Shown piece by piece: positions 23,780-35,429 of a stretch of 64,000 bases of DNA. The notes beneath the pieces were generated by a model. It worked only from the letters and a program-made list of their open reading frames with translations. It did not search any database and was not told the origin of the DNA. Source of the stretch: Manis javanica (lineage: Eukaryota > Chordata > Mammalia > Pholidota > Manidae); NCBI RefSeq assembly GCF_040802235.1, contig NC_133166.1, positions 2,728,001-2,792,000 on the forward strand, written 5' to 3'. The number at the start of each line of letters is the position of its first letter. Position 1 is the first letter of the stretch. Both the position numbers and the translations under genes were made by a program.

Positions 23780-25330
23780 GATTGGAAAGTCTCAAGACAC
23801 CAGCTAAGTCTTCACTGTTTAGCATCTATAAGAATTTCAGAATGTCATATGATTTTATGTTGAAGGCAGAGTATGCACATGTATGCAAATACATTTGAAA
23901 GTATATTATATATGATATTTTACCATCTAGCCCATGGTATCTTATATTCAAATACTACCCACATCTCTTCCCTTCTGACGCAACCAACACACAATAACTA
24001 GTTGGAACAGCTGCTTTGTGGTTACAACATGCCTTTATGTGCTCCCTTACTTTCTTTGTACTTTTTCCCATGCTCATCTCTACCAAGAGAATGGAGAATG
24101 TAGAGTTAGAGGGAAAACTCCTATTCACCCCTAAGGCCTATCAGAACCCCACCTCTCCTATGAAGACCACTCTGATTTCTAATTTCCATTCTGTGCTGCC
24201 CACCAGTTTTCATCTTTGTATTCCAGAAACATTTTATGTCTAACTCATTTACATATCAACTCACATTCACAGCAGCTATCTATTTCCCTATTTCTTCTCT
24301 TGATAGATTATAGACTCCATGGGTGGAAGTCATGACTTTTTGATTCATTTCCCTATATAGTTCCTTCTAGATGCTTGGTAAGGTGGAATCACACATTAAT
24401 TTTTGTAGTAACATTTTAATCTTTATTTCCCTTGCTCATAATTAATGTTCTTTACTCGTATCAAATATATCCAGGGACATATTGCTGAATTCGTTTTGAT
24501 GTACTCACCTCTCATCCCAGGCAAAATAACTAGCTTTTACAAATATGGGAAGGACAGTTTTGATTAAAATCTTGTTAATTAAGTACCTAATTTTTCCAAA
24601 TGGTCTAATAGATGCTATCTCGGAGATCTCAATTTTTAAAAAATTTTCAAACTAATAAGAAATATACTTTACATAATAGGACTTACACACATAGCTGAAA
24701 TGATAATAGAGGGAACACTTTCTACCTTTATCTGAGAAAATGCCACCTAAAATGTTTTATTCTAAAACGCATTTCATTCAATTTTACTTCATTTTAAAAA
24801 TACTTATTTTGATCCCAATTTTTAAATAGTCTTTGAAACTACCTGGGTAGAGGGTGTTCCTATTTCTTCTCAAGTCAGTTTGGGCAGCAACAACCTGCAG
24901 GGTTTTATCAGTGACTCTACCCCCAAAGGATCTTCCTTCGGAGTATGACGCAAGTAAGATTGTCAGAAAAATTACAGTCCATACTCCATAGGGACCCCAA
25001 GGCAGTCTGGAGATCAAATAACACAATTCTCTGGTTTTGTAGAACCACACATTTATAGCTCTGTTTGTAATACGACATTATTCCCTTAACATTCCCTGAT
25101 TTTTGGAATGCTATTATTTATTTATTGTTTTTTAGTGGTTCATGTTGTTGTTTAGTGACAGGGTTTTGAATTTATCTTTGAAAGAAAGGGAATAATTACC
25201 TTGTGAACTTTTTTACAAAATACCATTCAAAGGATCAAACATCTAACTCTCCCAGGAACCTCTTCCTGAACATCCCACCTGTGGCCATAGCAAGGGTGTG
25301 CAGGAAGAACATGGTTTTAATGCTTCTTAG
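23780..25330. other. gene-free spacer
   Basis: No gene or repeat that I can name. The segment 24540-24578 reappears with two mismatches at 26448-26486 (see findings). Confidence 0.4.
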
Positions 25331-25343
25331 GGAACAGTGCAGC

Positions 25344-25725
25344 TGCTATGGATTGAGTTGTATCCCACCCACCAAAATTCCTATGTGGAAACCATAGGCC
25401 CCAATGTGATGCTATTCTTGGAGAGTTACTTAGGTTAGATGAGGTTGTAAGGGTGGGGTGCTTGTAAGAAGGCATGCCAGAGCTTTCATTCTCTCTCTGA
25501 CTCTCTCTATCCCAACACACACTGCAAAAGAAGAGGTCATGTGAACTCACAGTGACCCAGTGCCCTCCTACCAGCCAAGGAGAGAGCTGCCACCAGGAAC
25601 CAAATTTGCCAGAACGCTTGATCTTGGACTTTACAGCCTCCAGACTCGTGAAAAACAAGTTCTGTTGTTTAAGTCACCCAGTTTATGAGTTTTGTTAATG
25701 TCAGTTCAAGATGTCCAAGTCAGCA
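25344..25725 (+). mobile_element. MaLR (MLT1/MST-type) solo LTR fossil
   Basis: Order of phrases typical of ERVL-MaLR LTRs: TGCTATGGATTGAGTTGTAT at the start, CCCAATGTGATGCTATTC, GGTTAGATGAGGTTGTAAGG, CTTGATCTTGGACTTTACAG, CAGCCTCCAGACTCGTGAAA, and TTCTGTTGTTTAAGTCACCC near the end. Full LTR length is about 380 bases with no internal region, so it is a solo LTR. MaLR LTRs are mostly older than the placental orders or date to their early radiation. Confidence 0.88.
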
Positions 25726-25729
25726 ATCT

Positions 25730-28700
25730 CTGTGGAAACAAAATAATCCTCTATTCTGCAAAAGGATTAAGGCAAGGTGTGTGGGGAGGAGGAATTACGG
25801 CATTCTGTAAGAATTCAAATTTCCTTTATTCTACTAGTGCAGTATCTGTTGTCTTTTCAGTCATTTAGGGAGGTCAATATTTAACTGAGGATGTACCAGA
25901 TAGACCAATGTACTAGGATAGTCTTCTAGAGGCTTCAAATAGGCAGTAAATGAAAAGCACAACTGAGCTTATACACAGTGAGCTTAAAAGTTATACACGA
26001 GAGGATCAGTAAGGCATTGGGTACAAGTCCTGGGGTCCAAAGCAGGAGAAATTTATATTCCCAGGGACTCTGAATTTGATAATGGGTAAGCAAAATATTG
26101 TGAATATGGTTTGTGGTGAATCAGGGGTGGACTTGACTGTTTTCCTATAATGGCTTTGATCATAATATTTGTCACATAATTTTCTAGGAAATAAATTTTC
26201 AGCTATAACTTTGGGCTTTAATCTAATGCTGGGGCAGAGTGTCAGTATCTAACATTATCTATAAATGCTGCATTTACACAATTAACATTCATTCACTGAA
26301 GAGGAAAAAGCAGCAATTCCTTAAAGATCACAGCCTGATATGGTTACATTATGTCAGTGTTAATCAGAATATATTCATATGTTTGATCTATATTTGAAAT
26401 ATGAAATAATTATTCTGTGACTGCATAGTACTTTTGCCTTAAGCTGGCAAACATGGGAAGGACAGTTTTGATTACAATCTTGTTAACAGCTGTTTTTGCC
26501 TTAAGCTGGCAAACATACTTAATACAGATGGCAAGATGAGCTATTCTAATTTATGTCTTGCTGCAAAAATGCATGGCTTGGTACCTGGAATTGGGATGTT
26601 GTAACAAAAACTAATAGGAAATCTTCCATGTAAATCTATGCATATGAATAAACTAGGTTGAATTCAAATGACAAGGAAGAGAAGGTATTAACCACAATTT
26701 ATTAAGACTATTTTTACAATGTTATTTAGCCATTAGCTTTATAGGTGCTTTCAAAGGCTCTTTCCCAAGGAATGTTTTGTCTTCCTATTTCTTAGTTAAA
26801 AGAGACCAGTGCGGTTGATTAAAGTTTGGGAGGGGAGAGGGGAAAAGCATTTGACTACGAGACAGGGAACACTTTACGGTATAGAGACTGTTCTGCAACT
26901 TACTGAGGTGCTGGTTACTTGACTATGCATTTGTCACAAGTAAGTAGCCTTGCCCATCACAAAGGATAAATTATACGTAAGATTAAAAAAAAATAACCAG
27001 ATTGTCAGCAAATACATGCTAGGACCAATGTATCTAACTGAATTGTAAATACACTTTGTAAGCACACTGAAGTGTGGGATTACCAAATTTAAGTAACTGT
27101 GGACAATGGTGTATCGATTATAGCCAAAAGGAACCCTGCCTTAACTCTGTGCTCCGGTTTGTAACTGTGTTTCTCACGGGGGTTCCAATTAACAATGCTG
27201 AAATTGCAGTATCTGTATCTTGCAGCTGAACAAATAGTTAAATGGTTTTTAATTGTTGGAGAGGGACTTCGCAGGTAAGCCTGTAATTAAGGCTCAAATG
27301 ATGTGGTGCTGGATTCGAGGGAATGGTATAGAATGAACTCCTATTTAGTTTGTATGTACCCGCACTCCTCTCCCCAATCCTCTGCTGGAAAATTTTCCTC
27401 ATCATGCTGTTTTTTCATCTGTACAGAGTGAGTTTTGGAGTTTCATTTTTACTTTTTCTCTCTTGATCATCGTTTAGAACCCAGGAGAACCAGAAAGCAG
27501 GTCTGATGGCATCTCCCGCGGGCCAAGTGCCATTGGGACTCATTTGCATCACATTCCCTCCTGAGTAGTCGCAAGAGAGCAGCCTGTGGGAACTTGGGGG
27601 TTGAGCCTCGATAATGAAGTAAATATATTAATATCATTACTTAGAAACTTCCTTATATTGTGGAATAAATTATAGCAAATTATGGTAAGTTATAACCTGC
27701 TGGATCCCCCTAAGCATGTTATTAAAACACGGGTGTGGGTTTAGGATGGATGGATGGAGTGAGTGTGGGGGGGGTAAAGGAAACAAAAATCTCAATCATA
27801 ACATAAATTGGTCATGGGGATGGAAGTGCAGGATGGAGAATATAGCTAATGATGGCATAATATGTTCCTATGCTGACAGGTGGGGTGGGGATTTAATAAT
27901 GTGTATAACTGCTGAGTCACTCAGTTGTATACTTGAAACCTGTGCATCAACTATACTTCAATTAAAAAATACACTTAAAAAATACATAAAATTGACCTCT
28001 TTTCAATCACACTGGAGTACACATTTTAAATTAGACCCACACACAATTTTCTCATTTTCATGTTCTCCCTAGCAGCAAAAAGTTACACTTCTTAACACTT
28101 TGAAGACAATAACTGGTTTCCAAGCAATGTGTACCAATCAGCTTTCAAATCCTCAAAGAGACAAAATTTTCTTTTCAATCTTAGGTTTTCAATTTACAAT
28201 GCAGGAGACCGTCTGGTGGGCCAGATTCTCAAGAATGCAACTTACACTTAGTACAGCTATTCCCAATTGGAGGTGCAAGTGGACGTGATTGTTACAAGGA
28301 CTGGAGGGGCTCAGGCAAGGGGCAGGAGCGCTCCTGGGGAGAGAGACTTCCCCTGGTAGCAGAACTCCTGGTGTTCTCGTAGGAAAGTGAAAGTCAGAGA
28401 ATGACTGGAATGCAGGGGACCTTGGATTGTATTGAACCTCATGGTTTTCTGGCAGTGGTTTGAATCGTAATCTGATCTGTGGAGATGACTCAAGTGTGGC
28501 TGAATGAACTGAAGGCAGATGTCAGCAAATGTGTTAAGAAGAACGATTAGGCAAAGCTTTGTGCCCACCACCTCATTCTACCAGAATGGCTGTGCTTATT
28601 ACTGTTACTTTTGTTGTGACTGTTGTTATTATTTAATCATATTTAGAATTAATCTGTCAGCAAGTAATCCTATGAATTGAAAAATGAAAATGAAAACTAT

Positions 28701-29005
28701 TGCTAGTACAATCCCATCATTTTACCAATGAGAAAACTCACACACAAAAAGGCCAAAAATGAATTTCCAAAAGTAATTCAGCAGTGGTTCTACCAGGGGT
28801 GTGGCTTATGCCTACTACATGCACATCTACTCATTTTGTCTTCCTTCTAGAAGAAAAATAGACCCAGAATTTTGTGACTAAGAGCTAACTAGGCTTGCAT
28901 CTATATCAGACTTACACTTATTTAAGTTTGGTTTGTATAATTCTGGGCCCATTTTGTGATAGAAAGAGGTGCTAGGCTCAGCAGGCAGAGAAATGTTGAT
29001 GAGGG
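25730..29005. other. gene-free spacer with one rearrangement scar
   Basis: No gene was found. At 26432-26516 a perfect 23-base direct repeat flanks a copy of 24540-24578. Around 27910-27990 is a low-complexity A/T stretch (ACTTGAAACCTGTGCATCAA) of the kind found at transposon ends, but too short to classify. Confidence 0.4.
26432..26516. repeat. Local 23-bp direct repeat with templated insert
   Basis: A 23-base unit beginning TTTTGCCTTAAGCTGGCAAA is present identically at 26432-26454 and 26494-26516. The sequence between and overlapping the first unit's end (26448-26486) matches 24540-24578, about 1.9 kb away, at 37 of 39 positions. Confidence 0.85.
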
Positions 29006-29009
29006 GATT

Positions 29010-29592
29010 GAGTTAGTTTTCCTTGGTGCTTGTCCCTGTGACAACAAAGAACTGAAGGGCAGAGACACAGTAGTGAAACAGAGTAAAAGTTCTATCTGAA
29101 TGCACTCCAAGAGAGGAGAGGGCCAAACTCAAGGTACATAAAGGGAGATTTATTTCATTACATGCCAAGGGAAGAGTGGACCAGAGTCTAGATAGACAAA
29201 GGCAGGTTTACTTGAATAAATCAGACAGGAAGGAAAATAGAGGGAGGAAAGGGAAGCCCATTGATCTGCTGCTCAGCATAAGGGCATGCATAATCCCTCG
29301 CCAACTCCTAAAGCCAGTGTGATTGGGCGTCCAGTGTCCACTTGCCTTTTCACCGTGTAGGAATATTCGCATACAGCTCCTGGTGTGTTATTCCTCTTCA
29401 GAGTCAGCACCTGTATTTGGGGGAGCCTTAGAGCACTGGATGGAGTGAGGTTATGTTCTGAGAACTTCCTAAAGGCAAAGAGAAGAGATTTCCTGGCAGG
29501 CTACTAAAAAGCATGGTTGTACAGCTGCAGTCCTGTCCTGCTCACCCAGGTGAAGGGAACTTGCAAGCCCAAATCAGAGCTCTCAGCAGCCC
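29010..29592 (-). mobile_element. LTR fossil (unnamed ERV family A)
   Basis: Read on the minus strand, it has a U3-like part (29592-29270), a polyadenylation signal region (AATAAA within ATGAAATAAATCTC, about 29150), and a U5-like end with TGTGTCTCTGCCCTTCAG and GTCACAGGGACAAGCACCAA. The segment 29270-29590 is closely matched in inverted orientation at 52409-52560. The U5-like end resembles that of the LTR at 31470-31975. No viral genes were recognised beside it. Confidence 0.6.
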
Positions 29593-29607
29593 CTCCCTCC
29601 TTATCTA

Positions 29608-30047
29608 TGTAGAGGAATGCAGGGAACAGGGCTGAGTCACCCAGTTTTCCTAGAAACTATGTGAGGCTAACATTCCTGGACCCTGCCCTAAGTTAGATAA
29701 CTAGAAGTAAATGACCCCCCTGGGGTCGAAACTCGTGATAAGTCACATAGGAATGCTTGTGCAAAGGTCAGGCACCTGGTGTGTCCCTGTTCCAATTTTA
29801 TTGGCCAAAGTATAGAATGTGTTTCAAATTCATTGGTTGGGGTAATGTGCAGGCTCTGGTGCAATGACTGTAGAAATCCCATATAAACCACACTTAAAGT
29901 TGCTTGGGGGTCGGCAGCTCGGCCTGCGTGTCAGGGGTGGTGCTGTCGACCCCAGCTTGCTGGCTGAATAAAGACTTTGCTTGGATTTTCATCTCCGTGT
30001 CCGTGTGTCTTGTTCTCTGGGAAACCCCGGAGTCCTGGACCCTAACA
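29608..30047 (+). mobile_element. Class I (gammaretrovirus-like) LTR fossil, probably solo
   Basis: A complete-looking LTR of about 440 bases. It starts TGTAGAGGAATGCAGGG and ends CCCTAACA. It has CCAAT-box-like ATTGGTT, a TATA box TATAAA at 29882-29887, AATAAA at 29967-29972, and a U5 with TGTGTCTTGTTCTCTGGG. The flanks ATCTA and ATCTG give only a near match for a target duplication. No primer-binding site and no gag follow, so a solo LTR is most likely. Confidence 0.75.
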
Positions 30048-30049
30048 AT

Positions 30050-31185
30050 CTGGACTAGGACAGAGAGATGACACACTCAAAGAAAGGCGAGTGTGGGCAA
30101 CCTCAGGGAGGAGGCAATTGGGTAAGGGCCAGCGTAAGGCATGATGTAGGCAGATGATTCATAATTTCTTCCATGTTTTGTCTTAACAATAGGGTTATTT
30201 AGGTGACTATGTTGGTTTGGGACTTCAGCATTCCTTGTCCATGTAGGTTTATTTACAATTTTGAGGTCTATCTCCTGCCCTGGTTACAAAGTTACTTATT
30301 TAGGGGTTGTAGAGAGAGGGAAAAAAGCATATAGGTTAAGTTAAAGAATAAGCTGGGTCTTTTTGCAGGCTAAGTAGATTTTACAGTGGCATGCTCTGAT
30401 TGATACAATGAAGACATGTGCTGCGCTCTGATACTTCTCTTTATTTAGGGAATATCGGGGACATTTTAAGTTACTCCTGGACTTTAGAGCTTCAGCTGAT
30501 TAACTCATGAACTTGGTGAGTCTTTTCTGGTTCTCTAGTTTTATCTGGTTAACTCTGAGTCCCTCCTGGTGGGCTTTACTGGCCTTATTCTTCCTCTACC
30601 AGCTCATGTCTATTTTACTGCCTAACAAAATAATTTCAATGTTACAAAAAGCATTTATTCCCCAAAAGGTATTGTTTACTGGGAAGTTATGGAAATACGG
30701 TAGCATATAGAAATTATAATATCACCTTACATTGGATTTCGTAAAAAGGAGACATTGAGTCAACGACTTGTATAAATGTGATTCATTAGCAATTGCTCCC
30801 AAGAACAGTCATCAGGTTGAGTGGGAAGTGGGGTCCTGGAAAGGAAAGAGGCCAAGCAAAGGCATCAAAGCCCCACGACAGGAACGTTGGTTAGATTTCA
30901 TGGGAGAGTTTTGGGGACAGGGTGAGTCAAACTTTGGAACTGCTCTGAAGAGCAGGCAGAGAAGCTTGAGAATTTAACTCCTGAATGTACATCAGCCTTT
31001 GCTAAGGACTGTCCCCTGTGGGATGTAAATTCCCAGTAACTTCTGGCTCACCTGCCTCACCTAAAAAATAGCTTCAGGAAGTCTGACGCAGTTCTTCAAC
31101 AGAGATCCAGGCACTGACTCCCAGGAGAAAAAACACACGGGGAGCTGTATGCAAATATGCTTAAGGGGTCCTGTGAGGAAGTGAT
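30050..31185. other. gene-free, possibly retrovirus-derived spacer
   Basis: This lies between two minus-strand LTR-like segments (29010-29592 and 31470-31975). It could be an internal remnant, but I recognise no retroviral domain in it. Confidence 0.35.
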
Positions 31186-31187
31186 TA

Positions 31188-31374
31188 TTAAAGTGAGATC
31201 CTGGACAAACAGCATCAAGCTAACTTGGGAACTTGTTAGAGATGCAAATTCTTAGGCTCTAGACTTGATCCACTGCATCAGAAACTCTGGTTCTGACCCC
31301 ATAATCTGTGTTTAAACAAGTCTTGCAGGTAGCAATGATGTTTGCAAACACTGAAGTTTGAAAGCAACCAGATG
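31188..31374 (+). mobile_element. MER5A-like hAT MITE (Charlie family)
   Basis: Contains AACTTGGGAACTTGTTAGAG, ATGCAAATTCTTAGGCTC, CATCAGAAACTCTGGTTCTG, ATAATCTGTGTTTAAACAAG and a terminal CTGAAGTTTGAAAGC, in the order of MER5A. It is diverged, consistent with an ancient eutherian insertion. Confidence 0.8.
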
Positions 31375-31469
31375 GTTCACGGAGAGTGTACTGATTAGCA
31401 TCTATTGCAAATAATATCTTACTAAGAATTCATTTTAAAGGAAAAATTATAGTCATGTTGCCAGGCTGA

Positions 31470-31975
31470 GTTTGTTCTTTTTGGTTCTTGTCCCTGCTGA
31501 AACAAAGATTGAAAGGCAGAGACACAACAGGAAAGTGGAGTGAAAATGTTATTTGAATACCCTCCAAGGTAGGAGCAGGCCAGCGTCAAGGTAGGCAAGG
31601 GTCCTGACTTGTTAGGTGCGAGGACTTTATATCACATTCTGGCTAGGAGGCACCTCTTTGACTGGCAAGGTGGGGTTACTTGATTGACAGGTCCATCGAC
31701 ATAGCCGTGCCTCTCAGTGAGCATGTCCTTTCCTGTGATGAGATGTGGTTTGGGGGGTTCTTAGTTCTTTTTGATTGTGCCCCCCAGTGGAATCTGGTTG
31801 GGGAGGAGGTTATCTCCCTGCAAAGCCTTTATTGTCTTCCCATGGGACCCTTACCTGGTGGAGTTTGGGTGTTGTTTTCTTTGAACTTTATCATCCCCTT
31901 CCCTGGCTGCTCATGTTTATCCTTGTACCTAACTATTCCCATCAGTCATATTAAATCTTAAATAACAACTGCCTT
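31470..31975 (-). mobile_element. LTR fossil (ERV, U5 related to the 29.0 kb LTR)
   Basis: On the minus strand a TATA-like GATATAAAGTCC precedes a stretch ending TGTGTCTCTGCCTTTCAATC and CAGCAGGGACAAGAACC, similar to the end of the LTR at 29010-29592. The U3 parts differ more. It could be a sister LTR of the same family. Boundaries are approximate. Confidence 0.5.
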
Positions 31976-31979
31976 AAAC

Positions 31980-32425
31980 CAGGTAGGTACATTTTTTAAA
32001 GTAGAAGGTCTCTTTATGTGTGACCTCCTTAATGGATTAGGTATCTAAATTTGAGAGCAGAAGGTTGAGAAGCTCATTTGCCCAGAATAACTTTGGAAGA
32101 ATTTAAGCTTCTGGTTCAATTGGGAATGGTTATATTACAGTCAGAAAAAATAGACTTTAAGATGAGAAATGCTACCAGAAACAAAGAGAGGCATTTGATG
32201 ATGACAAGAGGAAAAAAAACAACAACAAATATAGCAATTACAAATTCAGGTACAACTGACAAAGACACCCCAAAAATAGGAACTAAAAACTGACTGATAA
32301 GAATTAAAATGGGGATTTTAATAATACTCAATAACTGATAGAAGGAATAAAGAGAAAACCTGCAAGGCTCTAGAGGACTTGAGGGACACTATCCCAGCTT
32401 GACCCGAATGAATGAAATCTATGTA
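31980..32425. other. gene-free spacer
   Basis: A-rich with a small run of AACAACAACAA at about 32218-32228. No gene or repeat recognised. Confidence 0.35.
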
Positions 32426-32429
32426 GCAA

Positions 32430-32645
32430 TTAGGCAGGTTTTCTCAACCTTGGCACTATTAGCACTGGGGCAGGATCAGTTTAGGTGTTAGGACACTCCA
32501 GTGTATTGTGGGTTATACAGCGGCTTTCCCAGCCTCCCCCTGGAGAGAGCAGTGGCGTCCTTCACATCACCTCATCATGTGAAAATCAGCATAACTTCCA
32601 GAAACTGCCAAATCAAAATCACCCCCAGTTGAAACCGCTGGTTTA
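32430..32645 (+). mobile_element. hAT-type MITE, ancient mammalian, subfamily not named
   Basis: Ends are imperfect inverted repeats (CAGGTTTTCTCAACCTTGGC versus the reverse complement of the right end, CAGCGGTTTCAACTGGGGGT). The body has GCACTATTAGCACTGGGGC and AAATCACCCCCAGTTG, which I recognise from a common mammalian DNA-transposon fossil. Confidence 0.6.
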
Positions 32646-32649
32646 CAGC

Positions 32650-34400
32650 TGTCTCTTTACAACTATTATGGAACATATTATTAAAGCTTTCTTATCATCC
32701 TAACCTGGGCATTCAAGGTGATTTTACTTTTGTCTTTTCTTAGCCAGGGCTTAGGTGGTTATCAGATGAGACAGTGAATTTTTGAAATAAATTTTTGTCA
32801 TTTGAGAAATAACGTTGTAAATTCTTTAACAAGTGGGTGTCTACTAAAAGACACCATATGATTTCATCCTTTCCTATTTTTTTTATATCTTTAAGTTACT
32901 ATATTTAATTTCATGGAAGTAAAAAGATACCAAAGGACTACATGGCCTCCTCGCTTACTAAAGCATCTGGTCCGGCTGTCCCTTCATAAACTAGGGCCAT
33001 TCACCAATACTTTGGCAATCAAATAAAAGAAACAAGAGACAATGCAAAGTATCAACTGAAAGCTTGTCTCAATGTTAGTATTACTGATAAAAGAACTTTT
33101 CTATAGGATGCCCTGTATTTCTTCTCCCCAAGTTGGGAGTTTAGAAGAAAATCCTGTGGGTAACTTAATTAGTAATGGAATTAGTAGGGAATAGTTTAAA
33201 AAGGAGTTTTTGGAGTGATCAATCCTAGGATACCCCAATTACAACTTTTCCACGTCTTTGTAAGATTACATTTATTCTCTTACAATTATTATGACTGAAG
33301 ATTCAGTGCCTATACTTAAAGAAGCCTTTCAGCACTGGATTCCACTTATAAGTAAAGTGAACACATCCATTGAATGTTAATATGACCTTTCACACATCTC
33401 TTCTAATTTAGTTGTTTGACTATTTTTCAAGACTCATTCCTAAGGTTGAATATCAGAAACACCCATGAACTTTATAAACCATGGATTCACTGATGTTTAT
33501 TGGGTGTTTCTGATTTGATAATTCTGAGATACAGTGTGGTCAACTCTATTCAAATCTGTACAACAGAATTTGGTGTACACTCACTGTTTTAAAACTGACA
33601 GAGAACAAAACATTTTTTTTTATAAAAACATTTAAATTTTTCCTCTAAAACTCTCTCAGACCTGACCATGGAATCACAGCACAGGACATGCATTACACAC
33701 AATAGAGAAGACAGTTGCAGTAGGGAGAAAGGAAAATCCTTACAGAATCCACTAAGTTTTGTGAACCATCATGAAAGCTATTCAACTATTATACTCTGGG
33801 TCTTTCATTAAAATGAACACAAATTATATCAATTAGGATAAAAATTTCAATCCTATTTTGGTTAGCATTCAGAATATAAATTCATCCACATATATATAAT
33901 TTTAATCAAAAATATTAAGAAAGAGTTGAGGAGTTTTATTTCAAATATACTTTTCAGTGTAGTTTTATTAACTTTGCTGTAAAAAAGATTTTAGCCAGCA
34001 GTAATAACAGTTCTATTAGAGGCAATGAACTCTATCCAAACATACCCAGGAAGAAAGCACAAAGGAAACCACAGATAAGAAAGATCAGCTAACTTCTCTC
34101 ATCCATATTTCATTGCTCTGTTCACAGTTGTTAATTCTTTTTTAACTTTGTGTATTCTGACTGCTGGAAATATTTCTTTCCAACTGGCTACCAACATAGA
34201 CCTTTAAAAGTTAGTAAATAATGCTTCATTTCTGTACTAATCTCATAGTTCCAAGAGGTTCAGTTTTTTTTCAATCCAATGCTTTTAATTCCCAGAATTG
34301 TTTGTAAACCTATGAGTTAGCCACCTAATGTTTGCTTTCTCTGCCCTAATGACAGCCCATCTTAACCTTCTCCTGATTTCCACAAGAGTTCTAAAATTAC
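32650..34400. other. gene-free spacer downstream of OR8J1
   Basis: A+T-rich. It contains the presumed 3' UTR of OR8J1 on the minus strand. No polyadenylation site could be chosen with confidence among the several A-rich candidates. No repeat was named. Confidence 0.35.
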
Positions 34401-34402
34401 AT

Positions 34403-35344
34403 TCATTTAAAAGAATTGCATGAGTTTGTCAGAAATCTGTTTAAGGCTGCCTTCACATCCTTATTCCTCAGGCTGTAAATCATGGGATTCATCATGGGGA
34501 TCACCAGTGTATAAAACACGGAAGCTATTTTATCAGTATCCAGTGAGTAGTTAGCCTGAGGCTGCAAATACATGAATAGCAGTGTCCCATAAAAGACTGT
34601 GACTGCCATGATATGTGAAGCACATGTGGAAAAGGCCTTTTTCCTTCCTTCCGACGAACGTATCCTTAGAATGGACAACAGAATGTTGAAATAAGATACT
34701 AGAACTATAATCATAGATAAAACCAAATTTGTAGATGCAGATATAAATACTATTGTTTCTGGAACGTAAGTGTCAGAGCAGGACAATACTAACAAAGGGA
34801 CAATATCACAGTAAAAATGATTGATTACATTGGAAGAGCAAAATGACAGAGAGAATATACTAGAGGAAACCACAATACCTGTGGAAAAGCCATAAAGGTA
34901 TGTGAGGAAAGCTAGTAGAAGGCAGATGTGCCGAGATATCACCACCATGTAGTGCAGCGGATTGCAAATGGCCACATAGCGGTCATAGGCCATTACGGCT
35001 AATGTGAACACCTCAGCTACAATGAAAAGCAAGAACCCCCCCAGTTGGGTGGCACATTCATAGTAGGAGGTGGTTTTCTTCTTCACTAAAAAATTGATCA
35101 GCATTTTAGGGGCAATGACACTAGAACCCCCAAGATTGATGATAGCCAAGTGCCGGAGGAAAAAATACATGGGGGTTTGAAGTCGAGAGTCAGCACTGGT
35201 GAGGGTGATGATGCCCAGGTTCCCTGCCACTGTCAGCCCGTAGATCACCAGAAAAACGAGGAAGAGTGGAATCTGGAGATCTGCCTGGTCTGAGATACCT
35301 GTGAGAACAAACTCAGTGACCCAGGTGAGATTTCCAGGAGCCAT
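34403..35344 (-). CDS. OR8J1: Olfactory receptor OR8J1 orthologue, intact
   Basis: A single-exon odorant receptor of 313 residues when started at MAPGNLTWVTEF. The frame stays open for 28 more codons upstream (to 35428), but that part lies behind a good splice acceptor and has no OR resemblance, so I choose the inner ATG. The match to human OR8J1 as recalled is high: LQTPMYFFLRHLAIINLG in TM2, KKKTTSYYECATQLGGF around TM3, [10 protein letters not shown] (118-127), FSTGIVVSSSIFSLS in loop 2, NHFYCDIVPLLVLSCSDTYV, then PMMNPMIYSLRN in TM7. Asn5 is a glycosylation sequon. OR8J3 is the alternative family member. The odorant is not predictable. Confidence 0.96.
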   Translation of the reverse strand: MAPGNLTWVTEFVLTGISDQADLQIPLFLVFLVIYGLTVAGNLGIITLTSADSRLQTPMYFFLRHLAIINLGGSSVIAPKMLINFLVKKKTTSYYECATQLGGFLLFIVAEVFTLAVMAYDRYVAICNPLHYMVVISRHICLLLAFLTYLYGFSTGIVVSSSIFSLSFCSSNVINHFYCDIVPLLVLSCSDTYVPETIVFISASTNLVLSMIIVLVSYFNILLSILRIRSSEGRKKAFSTCASHIMAVTVFYGTLLFMYLQPQANYSLDTDKIASVFYTLVIPMMNPMIYSLRNKDVKAALNRFLTNSCNSFK

Positions 35345-35363
35345 GGGAGAGTTTGGGAAGTCA

Positions 35364-35390
35364 TCTGTTTGAAGGAGAAAAGGAGAAGTG
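35364..35390 (-). other. Splice acceptor of the OR8J1 coding exon
   Basis: Minus strand CTTCTCCTTTTCTCCTTC then AAACAG, a long pyrimidine tract with its AG at 35366-35365. The exon would start at 35364, 20 bases before the chosen ATG. An out-of-frame ATG is the first three bases of that exon (35364-35362). Confidence 0.7.
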
Positions 35391-35429
35391 GTTACAAACA
35401 TCAAGGAATTGTTTTCTGGGACTGCCACT

